The notes under the pieces are model-generated. The model had not been told where the DNA came from. It saw only the letters and a program-made list of their open reading frames with translations, and ran no database searches. Both the position numbers and the translations under genes were made by a program. A stretch of 47,965 nucleotides of DNA from Acidobacteriota bacterium (GTDB taxonomy: Bacteria > Acidobacteriota > Vicinamibacteria > Vicinamibacterales > UBA2999), in NCBI GenBank assembly GCA_016789705.1, contig JAEUQR010000102.1, positions 1-47,965 on the forward strand, in the 5' to 3' direction. Below are positions 31,269-39,629 of this stretch, one piece after another (the first letter of the stretch is position 1; every line of letters starts with the position of its first letter).

Positions 31269-32663
31269 ATGTCGTTCATCACTGGGAAGCACGTGGCGCG
31301 GCGCACGATGTTGCGGGGGCTCGGGGCCACCGTGGCCCTGCCGTTCCTCGACGCGATGGTGCCGGCGCGCGGCCTGTTTGCCGGCTCGGCCACGGCCGCC
31401 TCGCTCGACCGTCCGCGCCTCGTCGCCATCGAGATGGTGCACGGCGCGGCGGGCGCCAGCCCCTGGGGCGCCGAGCAGCATCTGTGGTCGCCGGTGGCGG
31501 CCGGTCGTGACTTCGATCTCGGGCCCACCTCGCTCAGCCCGCTCGAGCCGTGGCGGAAGCACCTCACGATCGTGAGCGACACCGACGTGCGCAACGCCGA
31601 GGCGTTCAGCCAGCCGGAAATCGGCGGCGACCACTTCCGGTCGAGCGCCGTGTTCCTCACCCAGGCGCACCCGCGGCAGACCGAGAGTTCGGATGTGCGC
31701 GCCGGCACCTCGATCGACCAGCTCTACGCGCAGCGCTTCGGCCAGGACACGCCGATTCCGTCGATGCAGCTCTGCATCGAGAACGTCGACCAGGCCGGCG
31801 GCTGCGCCTACGGGTACTCCTGCGTCTACACGGACATGATCTCGTGGGCCTCGCCCACCGAACCGCTGCCGATGATCCGCGATCCGCGGATGGCCTTCGA
31901 CCAGCTCTTCGGCGCCGGCGGTTCGGACGGCGAACGCAAGGCGCGGCGGCGGTCCACGGCGAGCGTGCTCGACTACGTGAACGCGCAGGTGGCCGACCTC
32001 AACCGCAAGCTCGACCCGAGCGATCGCCGGCGGATGGAGCAGTACCTCGAGAACGTGCGCGAGATCGAACGGCGCATCCAGCGCGTCGAGTCGCGCAACG
32101 CCAGCGGGGAAGAGCGCGCGCTGCCCGGCGCCCCGGCCGGCGTGCCGGATTCCTTCGACGAACACATGAAGCTGATGTTCGACCTGCAGGCGCTGGCCTT
32201 CCAGGCCGACGTCACGCGTGTCTTCTCGTTCAAGACGGGCCGCGACGCCTCGAGCCGCGTATATCCCGAGAGCGGCGTCTCAAAGGGCTTCCATCCGGCC
32301 TCGCACCACGGCAACAAGCCGGGCAACGTCCTCGAGTTCGCGCAGATCAACCGCTACCACGTCAGTCTGCTGCCGTACTTCATGGAGAAGCTGCAGGCGA
32401 TCGACGAGGGCGGCACCAACCTGCTCGACAAGAGCCTCATCATCTACGGCTCGCCGATGGGCGACGGCAACGTGCACAATCACAAGCGCTGCCCGCTCGT
32501 GCTGCTCGGCGGCGCGCACGGCCGGCTGCCCGGCAACATGCACTACAGGGCCGCGGCCGGGACGCCGATGGCGAACGTCATGCTGAGCGTGCTGCAGATG
32601 GTGGGCATCGACGACATGCCGCAGTTCGGCGATTCGACCGGCGCCTTCTCGCTCACCACCTAG
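31269..32663 (+). CDS. DUF1552 Tat-exported protein, cassette 3
   Basis: The 464-residue protein has a twin-arginine signal (Arg11-Arg12-Thr-Met-Leu-Arg). The mature region shares EIGGDHFRSS, the Cys cluster (LCIENVDQAGGC, YGYSC), ASHHGNK and NVHNHKRCP with the other copies. It is closer to cassette 1 in the IEMVHGAAG segment and to cassette 2 in the N-terminal SFITGK sequence. GGGGGAG lies 7 bases before the ATG. The substrate is unknown. The ankyrin gene follows 21 bases after the stop. Confidence 0.92.
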   Translation: MSFITGKHVARRTMLRGLGATVALPFLDAMVPARGLFAGSATAASLDRPRLVAIEMVHGAAGASPWGAEQHLWSPVAAGRDFDLGPTSLSPLEPWRKHLTIVSDTDVRNAEAFSQPEIGGDHFRSSAVFLTQAHPRQTESSDVRAGTSIDQLYAQRFGQDTPIPSMQLCIENVDQAGGCAYGYSCVYTDMISWASPTEPLPMIRDPRMAFDQLFGAGGSDGERKARRRSTASVLDYVNAQVADLNRKLDPSDRRRMEQYLENVREIERRIQRVESRNASGEERALPGAPAGVPDSFDEHMKLMFDLQALAFQADVTRVFSFKTGRDASSRVYPESGVSKGFHPASHHGNKPGNVLEFAQINRYHVSLLPYFMEKLQAIDEGGTNLLDKSLIIYGSPMGDGNVHNHKRCPLVLLGGAHGRLPGNMHYRAAAGTPMANVMLSVLQMVGIDDMPQFGDSTGAFSLTT

Positions 32664-32684
32664 CTCGTGTCGAGGAGCCTTCCG

Positions 32685-34490
32685 ATGTTCACGCTTCGCA
32701 CCACTTCGGTCGCGTGCGCCACCGGCGCGGCGCTGCTGCTCGCCGGCGGCACGCTTGCGGCGCGTTCCGCGGACCAGACGCGTCCGGCGGCCGCGGCGGC
32801 CATGCCCGCGCCGGCCCCGTCACGCGGCGCGCTCGCCGATGCCGCGATGCGCGACGACGTGGCCGGCGTGCGGGCGCTGCTCGCTCGCGGTGCCGATGTC
32901 GCCTCGACCCAGGGCGACGGCATGACGGCGCTGCACTGGGCGGCCGAACGCGGGCGGGCCGACATCGCCGACATGCTGCTCGCGGCCGGCGCGCCGGTGG
33001 GCGCGACGACGCGCCTCGGTCGCTACACGCCGCTCCATCTGGCGTCGCGGCGCGGCCATGCGGCCGTGGTCACGCGGCTCGTCGCCGCGAAGGCCGATGC
33101 GGCCGCCGTCGCGTCTACCGGCGTGACGCCGCTGCACCTGGCGGCCGCGGCCGGGGATACCGCCATCGTCGAGGCGCTCATCGCCGCCGGGTCGCCGGTG
33201 GACGCGCGCGAGCCGCAGTGGGGCCAGACGCCGCTCATGTTCGCCGCGGCCGCCGGCCGCACCAGTGCCGTGAAGGCGCTCGTCGCGCGCGGCGCCGCCA
33301 TCGGCGCCACCGCCAAGGTCGTCGATCTCATCGCCCGCAACAAGGAAGACCAGGCCGACAGCCGGGCCCGCAACCAGCGCATCGCCCAGCTGCAGCGCGA
33401 GCGCGCCGAGCAACTCGCGAAGATCGGCGGCGCGCCGAAGCCGGCGGCCAATCAGCGCGCCGCGCGCGGCGACGATTCCGGCAACGAGCCCGAGCCGCTC
33501 GGCTACGCGGAGCTCGTCGGGTCGCAGGGCGGCCTCACGGCGCTGCTGCTCGCTTCGCGCGACGGCCGCACCGAGACGGCGCTCGCACTCCTCGATCTCG
33601 GCGCCGACATCAACCAGGTGAGCACCGGCGATCGTACGAGTCCGCTGCTCATGGCCACGATCAACGGCCACTTCGATCTGGCGGCGGCGCTGCTCGCCCG
33701 CGGCGCCGACGCGCGGCTCGCAAGCGATGCCGGCGCGACGCCGCTCTACGGCGTGCTGAACATGCAGTGGGCGCCCAAGGCGCGGCATCCGCAGCCCTCG
33801 CACTACATGCAGCAGTCGGTCGACTATCTCGACCTCGCCGAGCGGTTCCTCAAGGCCGGCGCCGACGTCAACGCGCGCCTCACGCGCACGCTCTGGTACA
33901 CGACCTACAACCGCGACCTGCTCGGCGTCGATCGCACCGGCGCCACGCCTTTCTGGCTCGCCGCCTACACGCTCGACCTGCCGGCGATGAAGCTGCTGCT
34001 CAAGTACGGCGCCGACCCGAACATCCGCACCGCGAAGGTGCCGGAGCGCTACGAAGAAGGCGGCCCCGATCCGAGCCTCCCCGATCAGTCGGGCCTCGCG
34101 CCGATTCCGTGGCACGGGCCGGCGGTGGCGCCGATTCACGCCGCGTCGGGCGTGGGCTACGGGCTCGGCTTCGCCGGCAACACCCATCGCCACGTGCCGG
34201 ATGGCTGGGTGCCGGCGGTGAAGTTCCTCGTCGAGGAACTGGGCGCCGACGTCAACGCGCGCGACCACAACGGCTACACGCCGCTCCACCACGCGGCGGC
34301 GCGCGGTGATGTCGAACTCATCAAGTACCTCGTGTCGAAGGGCGCCGACGTGACGGCCATCGGCCGCACCGGGCAGACCACGGTGGACATGGCCAACGGG
34401 CCGGTGCAGCGCGTGCAGCCGTATCCCGAGGCCATCGCGCTGCTCGAGAGCCTGGGCGCGAAGAACAACCATCGCTGCGTGAGCTGCTGA
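32685..34490 (+). CDS. Secreted ankyrin-repeat protein with C-terminal CVSC tail, cassette 3
   Basis: The 601-residue protein has a signal peptide (MFTLRTTSVACATGAALLLAGG, ending near Ala26-Arg) and about ten ankyrin repeats (GDGMTALHWAAERGR, GYTPLHHAAARGD). The middle linker is charged (NKEDQADSRARNQR). The conserved GYGLGFAGNTHRHVP insertion, MANGPVQRVQP segment and terminal KNNHRCVSC are present. GAGGAG lies 7 bases before ATG 32685; a GTG at 32667 upstream of that site is not preferred. Last gene of cassette 3. Confidence 0.9.
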   Translation: MFTLRTTSVACATGAALLLAGGTLAARSADQTRPAAAAAMPAPAPSRGALADAAMRDDVAGVRALLARGADVASTQGDGMTALHWAAERGRADIADMLLAAGAPVGATTRLGRYTPLHLASRRGHAAVVTRLVAAKADAAAVASTGVTPLHLAAAAGDTAIVEALIAAGSPVDAREPQWGQTPLMFAAAAGRTSAVKALVARGAAIGATAKVVDLIARNKEDQADSRARNQRIAQLQRERAEQLAKIGGAPKPAANQRAARGDDSGNEPEPLGYAELVGSQGGLTALLLASRDGRTETALALLDLGADINQVSTGDRTSPLLMATINGHFDLAAALLARGADARLASDAGATPLYGVLNMQWAPKARHPQPSHYMQQSVDYLDLAERFLKAGADVNARLTRTLWYTTYNRDLLGVDRTGATPFWLAAYTLDLPAMKLLLKYGADPNIRTAKVPERYEEGGPDPSLPDQSGLAPIPWHGPAVAPIHAASGVGYGLGFAGNTHRHVPDGWVPAVKFLVEELGADVNARDHNGYTPLHHAAARGDVELIKYLVSKGADVTAIGRTGQTTVDMANGPVQRVQPYPEAIALLESLGAKNNHRCVSC

Positions 34491-34507
34491 TCGGCGTGGT
34501 GCGTCAG

Positions 34508-34524
34508 GCGCCGTGAAACGGCGC
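34508..34524 (+). terminator. Short hairpin after cassette 3
   Basis: GCGCCGT and ACGGCGC form a perfect 7-bp stem around a GAA loop, 17 bases past the ankyrin stop. No T-run follows, so it is a weak terminator candidate, much smaller than the hairpins after cassettes 1 and 2. Confidence 0.3.
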
Positions 34525-34550
34525 GGACGGCCGGTGCGTCCTACCGGCCT

Positions 34551-35111
34551 ATGGTGTCCACGCCGCTCCACATCCTCGTCATCACCGGCAGCGCCCGCCG
34601 CGGCCGCCTCAGCGATCGCGTGTCGAGTTTCGTCATGCAGCGCCTGGCGCGTCTCGAGGGCGTTACGGCGCAACTCGCCGACCTGGCGGCTATCGCTCTG
34701 CCGGTGATGGAAGAGCGGCTGGGCCGCGTGGACCCGCCGCCGCCCGGGCTCGTCGAACTCGGTACCGCCATCGAACGCGCCGACGCCATCGTCATCGTGT
34801 CACCCGAGTACAACCACGGGTATCCGGGCGTGCTGAAGAACGCCCTCGACTACTTCCTGCCGCAGTTCAAACGGACGCCCGTCGCGCTCGTCACCGTGTC
34901 GGGTGGTGGTCACGGCGGCGTCATCGCGTGGTCGCAACTCGTGCCGGTGCTGGTCTACATGGGCGCGTTCGTGCTGCCGCAGACGGTGGCGGTCTCGAAG
35001 GTGCAGGACAGCTTCGCGCCCGATGGCACCGCGCTCGAGCCCGCCTACGAAAAGCGCGTCGACGGCATGCTTGCCGAACTCGTGTGGCTCGCCGGCCGCG
35101 TGCGCGGTTGA
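34551..35111 (+). CDS. NADPH-dependent FMN reductase family protein
   Basis: The 186-residue cytoplasmic flavodoxin-fold protein has the family motifs ITGSARRGRLSDR (phosphate loop) and SPEYNHGYPGVLKNALDY (FMN/dimer region), followed by GGGHGG. Members reduce FMN, quinones, azo dyes or chromate with NAD(P)H. The physiological substrate cannot be assigned. It is a single gene after cassette 3 and converges with the TPR gene. Confidence 0.92.
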   Translation: MVSTPLHILVITGSARRGRLSDRVSSFVMQRLARLEGVTAQLADLAAIALPVMEERLGRVDPPPPGLVELGTAIERADAIVIVSPEYNHGYPGVLKNALDYFLPQFKRTPVALVTVSGGGHGGVIAWSQLVPVLVYMGAFVLPQTVAVSKVQDSFAPDGTALEPAYEKRVDGMLAELVWLAGRVRG

Positions 35112-35148
35112 TCGCGCCCGGGCGTCGCCGCGGGACGCGCCGGCGGCC

Positions 35149-36240
35149 TCACCGTACGTCGAACGCCGCCTCGTGCAGCACGGTGCCGTCGGGCGCCCGC
35201 AGCTCGACGCGCCAGGCGCCCGGCGTGAGCGTCCGCCAGCTGAACGTGCGGTAGCCGGCCGACGGGTTCGCGCCCACCGACAGAGGCACCTGCTGACGCA
35301 GCACCGTGCCCTGGTACCAGCGGTGCTCGATGCGCAGCGGACGCGGTGACGCGATGCGCGTGTAGAACGCGGCGCGGACCGGCGCCGGCGCGCTTCCGAG
35401 TGCCTCACAGCGCCACGCGCCGCTCGTCGTGAGCGACGCGCAGACCTCCGCGGCCACGACGCGGACGCCCTCCGGGAGGACGGCGGACGGCGCCGGCGGT
35501 GTCGGCGCCGGCGCCGGCACCGTTGCGCGTGACGCGGCGGGTGCCGCCGCCATGGTCGCTGTTGGGGGGCGTTCCGGCGCGGGCGCGGCGACGGCGGGCC
35601 CCGGGGCAGCCGGCCCGGGTACGGCTGGTGCGTCGACGCGGGCCGGCGCGGCCGGGCCTGGCGCTGGCGGCGTGGTGTCGCCGGACGGCGGAAACGCCGG
35701 TGCGGGGGAGCGCCAGGACGTCATCACCACGGCCGTGGCGACGGCGGCCAGGGCGATCGCCGCGGCGATGGCGCGCACGGGCCGCAGGCGGGCTGACGCG
35801 TGCTGCGCCGAGGCCCCGGGGGCCGGGACGGGCACCGGGGCCGCCGCCCGCGAGGGTGGCGCTGGCGGCGCGGGCGCCGGCGCCACGTCCGCCTGGCCGA
35901 TCCCCGGCCAGTCTTCGACCGGCAGGTCACGCGCGGCGCAGAAGTCCTCCAGGTTGTCACGGCTCGTGATGACGAGCGGATCCGACGGCGGCAGGGCGCC
36001 ACTCGCGATCGCAAACGCGCGGCGATAGAACCGCTCGGCGTCGTCGAACCGGCCGAGCGCCTCGCAGACGACGGCGAGGTTGTTGAGCGTGCTCGCCAGG
36101 TCCGGATGGTCGACGCCGAGCGACGCCTCCTGCAGGCCGACGGCCTCACGGAGGTGGCGGTCGGCACGCGCGAAGTCACCGGCCCGCGCAGCCTGCTCGG
36201 CCTCATCCACCACGAATTGGAACTCGCGCACGTCCGGCAT
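35149..36240 (-). CDS. TPR protein with membrane segment and C-terminal DUF2914 domain
   Basis: The 363-residue protein has N-terminal tetratricopeptide repeats (about 5-85: ADRHLREAVGLQEASLGVDH, STLNNLAVVCEALGRFDDAE), one membrane helix (about 156-174) after a Pro/Ala-rich stretch, a long low-complexity Pro/Ala linker (about 180-270) and a C-terminal DUF2914 domain (IEHRWYQGTVLRQQVPLSVG ... GAWRVEL). The layout suggests a cytoplasmic TPR part and a periplasmic DUF2914 part. DUF2914 is uncharacterised. GGAGG lies 5 bases before the ATG; a TACAAT box is at 36293-36298 on the same strand. Confidence 0.85.
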   Translation of the reverse strand: MPDVREFQFVVDEAEQAARAGDFARADRHLREAVGLQEASLGVDHPDLASTLNNLAVVCEALGRFDDAERFYRRAFAIASGALPPSDPLVITSRDNLEDFCAARDLPVEDWPGIGQADVAPAPAPPAPPSRAAAPVPVPAPGASAQHASARLRPVRAIAAAIALAAVATAVVMTSWRSPAPAFPPSGDTTPPAPGPAAPARVDAPAVPGPAAPGPAVAAPAPERPPTATMAAAPAASRATVPAPAPTPPAPSAVLPEGVRVVAAEVCASLTTSGAWRCEALGSAPAPVRAAFYTRIASPRPLRIEHRWYQGTVLRQQVPLSVGANPSAGYRTFSWRTLTPGAWRVELRAPDGTVLHEAAFDVR

Positions 36241-36292
36241 TCACGCCTCCGGCGGCGGCGGAGCGTGGGGGCAGCTCGACGACCGTCCCGCC

Positions 36293-36298
36293 ATTGTA
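36293..36298 (-). promoter_or_regulatory. Candidate -10 box (TACAAT) for the TPR-DUF2914 gene
   Basis: TACAAT on the minus strand lies 52 bases before the TPR gene; the leader contains the GGAGG site. Confidence 0.4.
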
Positions 36299-36415
36299 GT
36301 GCACGGGACGATGGCCTCGGTGCGGCCCGGTGTCGCGGGTGAGGCCCGCCATGGCGGCCGCCACGCGGCCCACGGTGCACGCCCGGGCAATTCGAGGTGC
36401 GGACCGCTGACGCAG

Positions 36416-36421
36416 GATAAT
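36416..36421 (+). promoter_or_regulatory. Candidate short-leader promoter box (GATAAT)
   Basis: GATAAT ends 11 bases before the GTG of the hydrolase gene; no Shine-Dalgarno sequence is seen in between. Confidence 0.4.
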
Positions 36422-36432
36422 CGGCACATCCC

Positions 36433-36987
36433 GTGACCGGCCCGCCCCGCATCATCCTCATCCACGGCAACGGCGGCTGCACGGCGGCTGACGGCTGGCT
36501 GCCGTTCGTCGAACGCGACCTCATGGCGCTCGGCGTCGAGGTCGTGAACCGCACGTTCCCCGACAACGTGCGGGCCCGGTCCAGCGTATGGCTGCCGTTC
36601 CTCGAGAGCCTGGGCGCGGACACGCGCACGGTGCTCATCGGCCACTCGTCAGGCGCGGTCGCGGCCATGCGGTATGCGGAGACCCATCCGCTGCTCGGGT
36701 CGGTGCTCGTCGGCGTGTGTCACACCGACCTCGGCGACCCCGGGGAGCGGGCCAGCGGGTACTACCGGGCGCCGTGGGACTGGGACGCCATCCGCCGTCA
36801 CCAGCAATGGATCGGCATCTTCCAGTCCACCGACGATCCCCTGATCCCGGTGGCCGAGGCGCGGTTCGTCGCCGCCCGGCTCGGCGCCAGCTACTTCGAA
36901 CACACCGACCGCGGACATTTCGTGGACCGGGCGCCGTTTCCGGAACTCGTGCAGTTCGTGCGGCGCCGCCTCGCCGTGAGCGCCTGA
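36433..36987 (+). CDS. Small alpha/beta hydrolase, RBBP9/YdeN-like
   Basis: The 184-residue cytoplasmic protein starts at GTG. It shows ILIHGNGG (oxyanion region), the nucleophile elbow GHSSGAVAAMRYAE with its catalytic Ser, an acid candidate in STDDPLIP and the catalytic His in DRGHFVD. This is the compact serine-hydrolase fold of RBBP9/YdeN. The substrate is unknown. The rsmH-like gene begins 4 bases after its stop, so they are co-transcribed. Confidence 0.85.
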   Translation: MTGPPRIILIHGNGGCTAADGWLPFVERDLMALGVEVVNRTFPDNVRARSSVWLPFLESLGADTRTVLIGHSSGAVAAMRYAETHPLLGSVLVGVCHTDLGDPGERASGYYRAPWDWDAIRRHQQWIGIFQSTDDPLIPVAEARFVAARLGASYFEHTDRGHFVDRAPFPELVQFVRRRLAVSA

Positions 36988-36991
36988 GCCC

Positions 36992-38008
36992 ATGCGCCGC
37001 CCCCGCTACGCCGGCCGCAATCCGCGCGCCTTCCACGAGAAGTACAAGGAGCTGCAGCCCGATCGCTACACCGCCGACGTGGCCCGCGTGCTCGCGGCGG
37101 GGAAGACGCCGGCCGGCATGCACCGGCCGATCATGGTGGACGAGATCCTCACGGTGCTCGCGCCGCGGCCCGGCGACGTCGCCGTGGACTGCACGCTCGG
37201 GTTCGGCGGGCACGCCCGCGCCATCCTCGAGCGGATCGGGCCTGGCGGACGGCTGCTCGCCCTCGATCAGGATCCACTGGAACTGCCGCGCGCCGCGGCC
37301 CGGCTGCGCGACGCCGGGTTCGGCGCTGATGTGTTCGAGGCGCATCGCACGAACTTCGCCGGCCTGGCCCGGGTGGTGGCGGGCGCATCGGCCGACGGCG
37401 TCGACCTGGTGCTGGCCGATCTGGGCGTGTCGTCGATGCAGCTCGACAACCCGGCCCGCGGATTCACCTTCAAGGAGGCCGCGCCGCTCGACATGCGCAT
37501 GAATCCGTCGCGCGGCGTATCGGCGTCGGACTGGCTGCGGCGGACGGCGGCGCCGGCACTCGCGGCGGTGCTGACGGCGCACGCCGATGAGCCGCACGCG
37601 GAAGGGATTGCCGCGCGCCTGGCCGGCCAGGTGTTCACGACGACGCACGACCTCGCAGAGGCCGTGCGGGCGGCGGTCGGGGCCGCGCGTCCGCGGATGA
37701 CGGCGGAGGACCGCGAGCGGGCCGTGCGCCGCGTCTTCCAGGCCGTGCGGATTGCGGTGAACGACGAGTTCGGCGCGCTCGACGCGCTGCTGCGCGCGCT
37801 GCCGCTCGTGCTGCGGCCTGGCGGCCGCGTGGCCATCCTCACGTTCCACTCGGGCGAGGACCGGCGCGTGAAGAAGGCGTTGCAGGCCGGTGCGCGCGAC
37901 GGCGTGTACGCGGACGTGAGCACCGCCCCGATGCGCGCCTCGGCCGCCGAGATCCGCGCGAACCCCCGCGCGTCGTCCGCGAAACTGCGCTGGGCCCGGC
38001 GCGCGTGA
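36992..38008 (+). CDS. rsmH: RsmH/MraW-type 16S rRNA (cytosine-N4) methyltransferase, long-form
   Basis: The 338-residue protein has the SAM-binding motif DCTLGFGGHA, the RsmH signatures ADLGVSSMQLDNPARGF and LDMRMNP, and the C-terminal LTFHSGEDRRVKK. RsmH methylates N4 of C1402 in the 16S P site. Compared with canonical RsmH it has about 45 extra N-terminal residues (RRPRYAGRNPRAFHEKYKEL) before the usual HxPIMVxE block. It also lies next to a small hydrolase instead of mraZ/ftsL/ftsI in a dcw cluster, so it may be a paralogue of the essential enzyme. Confidence 0.85.
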   Translation: MRRPRYAGRNPRAFHEKYKELQPDRYTADVARVLAAGKTPAGMHRPIMVDEILTVLAPRPGDVAVDCTLGFGGHARAILERIGPGGRLLALDQDPLELPRAAARLRDAGFGADVFEAHRTNFAGLARVVAGASADGVDLVLADLGVSSMQLDNPARGFTFKEAAPLDMRMNPSRGVSASDWLRRTAAPALAAVLTAHADEPHAEGIAARLAGQVFTTTHDLAEAVRAAVGAARPRMTAEDRERAVRRVFQAVRIAVNDEFGALDALLRALPLVLRPGGRVAILTFHSGEDRRVKKALQAGARDGVYADVSTAPMRASAAEIRANPRASSAKLRWARRA

Positions 38009-38035
38009 GGCAGGAGGGGTGAGGCCTGAGCCCTG

Positions 38036-38055
38036 GCGGGCGCAGGCACGCCCGC
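38036..38055. terminator. Hairpin between rsmH and tRNA-Arg
   Basis: GCGGGCG (38036-38042) and CGCCCGC (38049-38055) form a perfect 7-bp stem with a 6-base loop, between the plus-strand rsmH-like gene and the 3' end of the minus-strand tRNA. It may serve both as a weak terminator. Confidence 0.4.
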
Positions 38056-38062
38056 AAGGCCG

Positions 38063-38139
38063 TGGCGCGCCCGGCAGGGATCGAACCTGCGACCCCCGAC
38101 TTAGAAGGTCGGTGCTCTATCCAACTGAGCTACGGGCGC
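38063..38139 (-). tRNA. tRNA-Arg (anticodon TCT)
   Basis: On the minus strand all four stems fold perfectly: acceptor GCGCCCG/CGGGCGC, D stem GCTC/GAGC, anticodon stem CCGAC/GTCGG and T stem GCAGG/CCTGC with a TTCGATC loop. The anticodon loop is CTTCTAA, giving anticodon TCT, which reads AGA (and AGG). The discriminator is G, and the 3' CCA is encoded (38063-38065). Confidence 0.97.
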
Positions 38140-38169
38140 CCGAGCGACCATCGTAGCAGCCCTTCGGCC

Positions 38170-39573
38170 TCAGAGTCCTGCCGTGAGCGAGGCGATGACG
38201 TCGGCGGCGGTGTAGTCGGTGGCGCCGGGCCGCAGGAAGCGGCCCACCCCGGACAGGTCGTCGCCCATCGTCACGATCGGCGGCTCCTCGATCTTCCCGG
38301 CCCGCATCTGCGGCATGCCCACGGTGGCGAGCAGGGCATTGCAGATGCAGGCGCGCCCTGTCGTCTCCACGCGGTCGCCGCCCTTCGCCACATAGACGTT
38401 GACCGGTTCCGAGGGGCAGCGGAAGCCCACCGTGCCGTCGTCATCGCGGTAGGCCTCGCGGAGGTAGCCGAGGTCGCAGATGCGCGGGCGCGCCGCCAGC
38501 ACGCCGGCCTCCGAGAGGGAGTCGGCGACGGTGGCCACCTTGAACGGAAACCCGGTGGGCGAGGCGACCGCGTTCGTGACGACATCGACCGCGCCGTCGC
38601 GCACCTGCGCGAGCAGCGTCTGGCGCAGGTCGTCGCGCAGGCCGGATTCGGCGCACATCGCAAACGCCGTGCCCACCTGCACGCCCGCCGCGCCGGCGGC
38701 GAGCGCCTCGCGCACGCGGTCGGCCGTGCCGGCGCCGCCGGCCAGCCAGAAGGGGAGGCCCAGCGCCTTCAGCTTCTCGAGGTTGACGACATCGCGCGGC
38801 CCGTAGATCGGCTCACCGCGATCGTTCACCTGCAGGGCGCCGCGTGGCGGCGCGTTGTGTCCGCCGGCGGTGGGCCCTTCCACGATGAAGCCGTCGACGG
38901 CGCCATTGGCGCGGCGGGCCAGCGTGAGCGCCAGCACGTCCGAGGCGATGATGGCGAGGAACTTCGGACGCGTGAGCGGCGCCAGGCCGTCGCCCACGAA
39001 CTCGCGCGGGTCGAACGACAGGAGCACGGGGTCGCCGCCGCTCACCGTGAGCGGATAAGTGGCCGGTTCGTGGCGTGCGAAGCGGTCCAGCACGCCCGGG
39101 ATCTTCATCGGAATGCCCGCGCCCATGAGCACGTAATCGACGCCGGCGAGCATCGCGCCGTAGATCGACGGCAGGTGCGGCGTCTGGATCTTCTCGAGGA
39201 AGTTGATGCCCACCGGGTTCGTGTGGCCCTCGCGCGCGAGGAACACTTCCACGAAGTTGGCCACCATTACGAGCGCCTGCCACTCGGCCGACGGCGTGGC
39301 CGTGGGCATGGGCACGGTCGGGAACGCCTCGCGCCGCGACTTGCCATCCGGGATGTAGTAGCGCTCGTAGATGCCGTCAGCCAGATCCCGCACCGGGAAC
39401 GCATCGAGCGCGCGGCGCATGTGGCCGCCCGGGTCGCCCATCTGCAGGCGGCGCGCCAGCACCTGATCGAGTGCCGTGCCGCTCACGACGCCGAGCTGTC
39501 CGAGGGCGGAGACCGTCTGCGCGAGGCGCCAGTTCGAGATGCCGACGCCCATGCCGCCCTGGATGATCACCAT
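38170..39573 (-). CDS. Nitronate monooxygenase / 2-nitropropane dioxygenase family protein
   Basis: The 467-residue TIM-barrel flavoprotein starts with MVIIQGGMGVGISNWRLA. The FMN phosphate-binding region is GLPFWLAGGAGTADRV followed by GAAGVQVGTAFA, and a candidate catalytic His lies in EGPTAGGHNAPPRG. Nitronate monooxygenases oxidise alkyl nitronates to carbonyl compounds and nitrite. The protein is about 100 residues longer than the classical enzyme, with a C-terminal extension containing CICNALLATVG and two further Cys, so its reaction may differ. No Shine-Dalgarno is present, but TAGCAT lies 6 bases before the ATG. Confidence 0.85.
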   Translation of the reverse strand: MVIIQGGMGVGISNWRLAQTVSALGQLGVVSGTALDQVLARRLQMGDPGGHMRRALDAFPVRDLADGIYERYYIPDGKSRREAFPTVPMPTATPSAEWQALVMVANFVEVFLAREGHTNPVGINFLEKIQTPHLPSIYGAMLAGVDYVLMGAGIPMKIPGVLDRFARHEPATYPLTVSGGDPVLLSFDPREFVGDGLAPLTRPKFLAIIASDVLALTLARRANGAVDGFIVEGPTAGGHNAPPRGALQVNDRGEPIYGPRDVVNLEKLKALGLPFWLAGGAGTADRVREALAAGAAGVQVGTAFAMCAESGLRDDLRQTLLAQVRDGAVDVVTNAVASPTGFPFKVATVADSLSEAGVLAARPRICDLGYLREAYRDDDGTVGFRCPSEPVNVYVAKGGDRVETTGRACICNALLATVGMPQMRAGKIEEPPIVTMGDDLSGVGRFLRPGATDYTAADVIASLTAGL

Positions 39574-39579
39574 CCGTCG

Positions 39580-39585
39580 ATGCTA
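39580..39585 (-). promoter_or_regulatory. Candidate leaderless promoter box (TAGCAT)
   Basis: TAGCAT on the minus strand ends exactly 6 bases before the ATG of the nitronate monooxygenase gene, with no ribosome-binding site. Confidence 0.4.
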
Positions 39586-39629
39586 CGGGGCACGGGGCGG
39601 GCGCGCTCGTAATCCTTTCGTAAGACTTG

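Noticed and set aside
29985..32165. A 726-codon minus-strand open frame
   Set aside because: Antisense shadow of cassette 3 DUF1592/DUF1552. Similar shadows lie opposite the other cassettes, mirroring the conserved sense proteins.
31550..34309. A 919-codon plus-strand open frame inside cassette 3
   Set aside because: Same-strand shifted frame of the DUF1552 and ankyrin genes; Arg/Ala-rich without motif.
38063..38139. tRNA-Arg as an integration site
   Set aside because: No integrase and no repeated tRNA 3' end was seen in the window.
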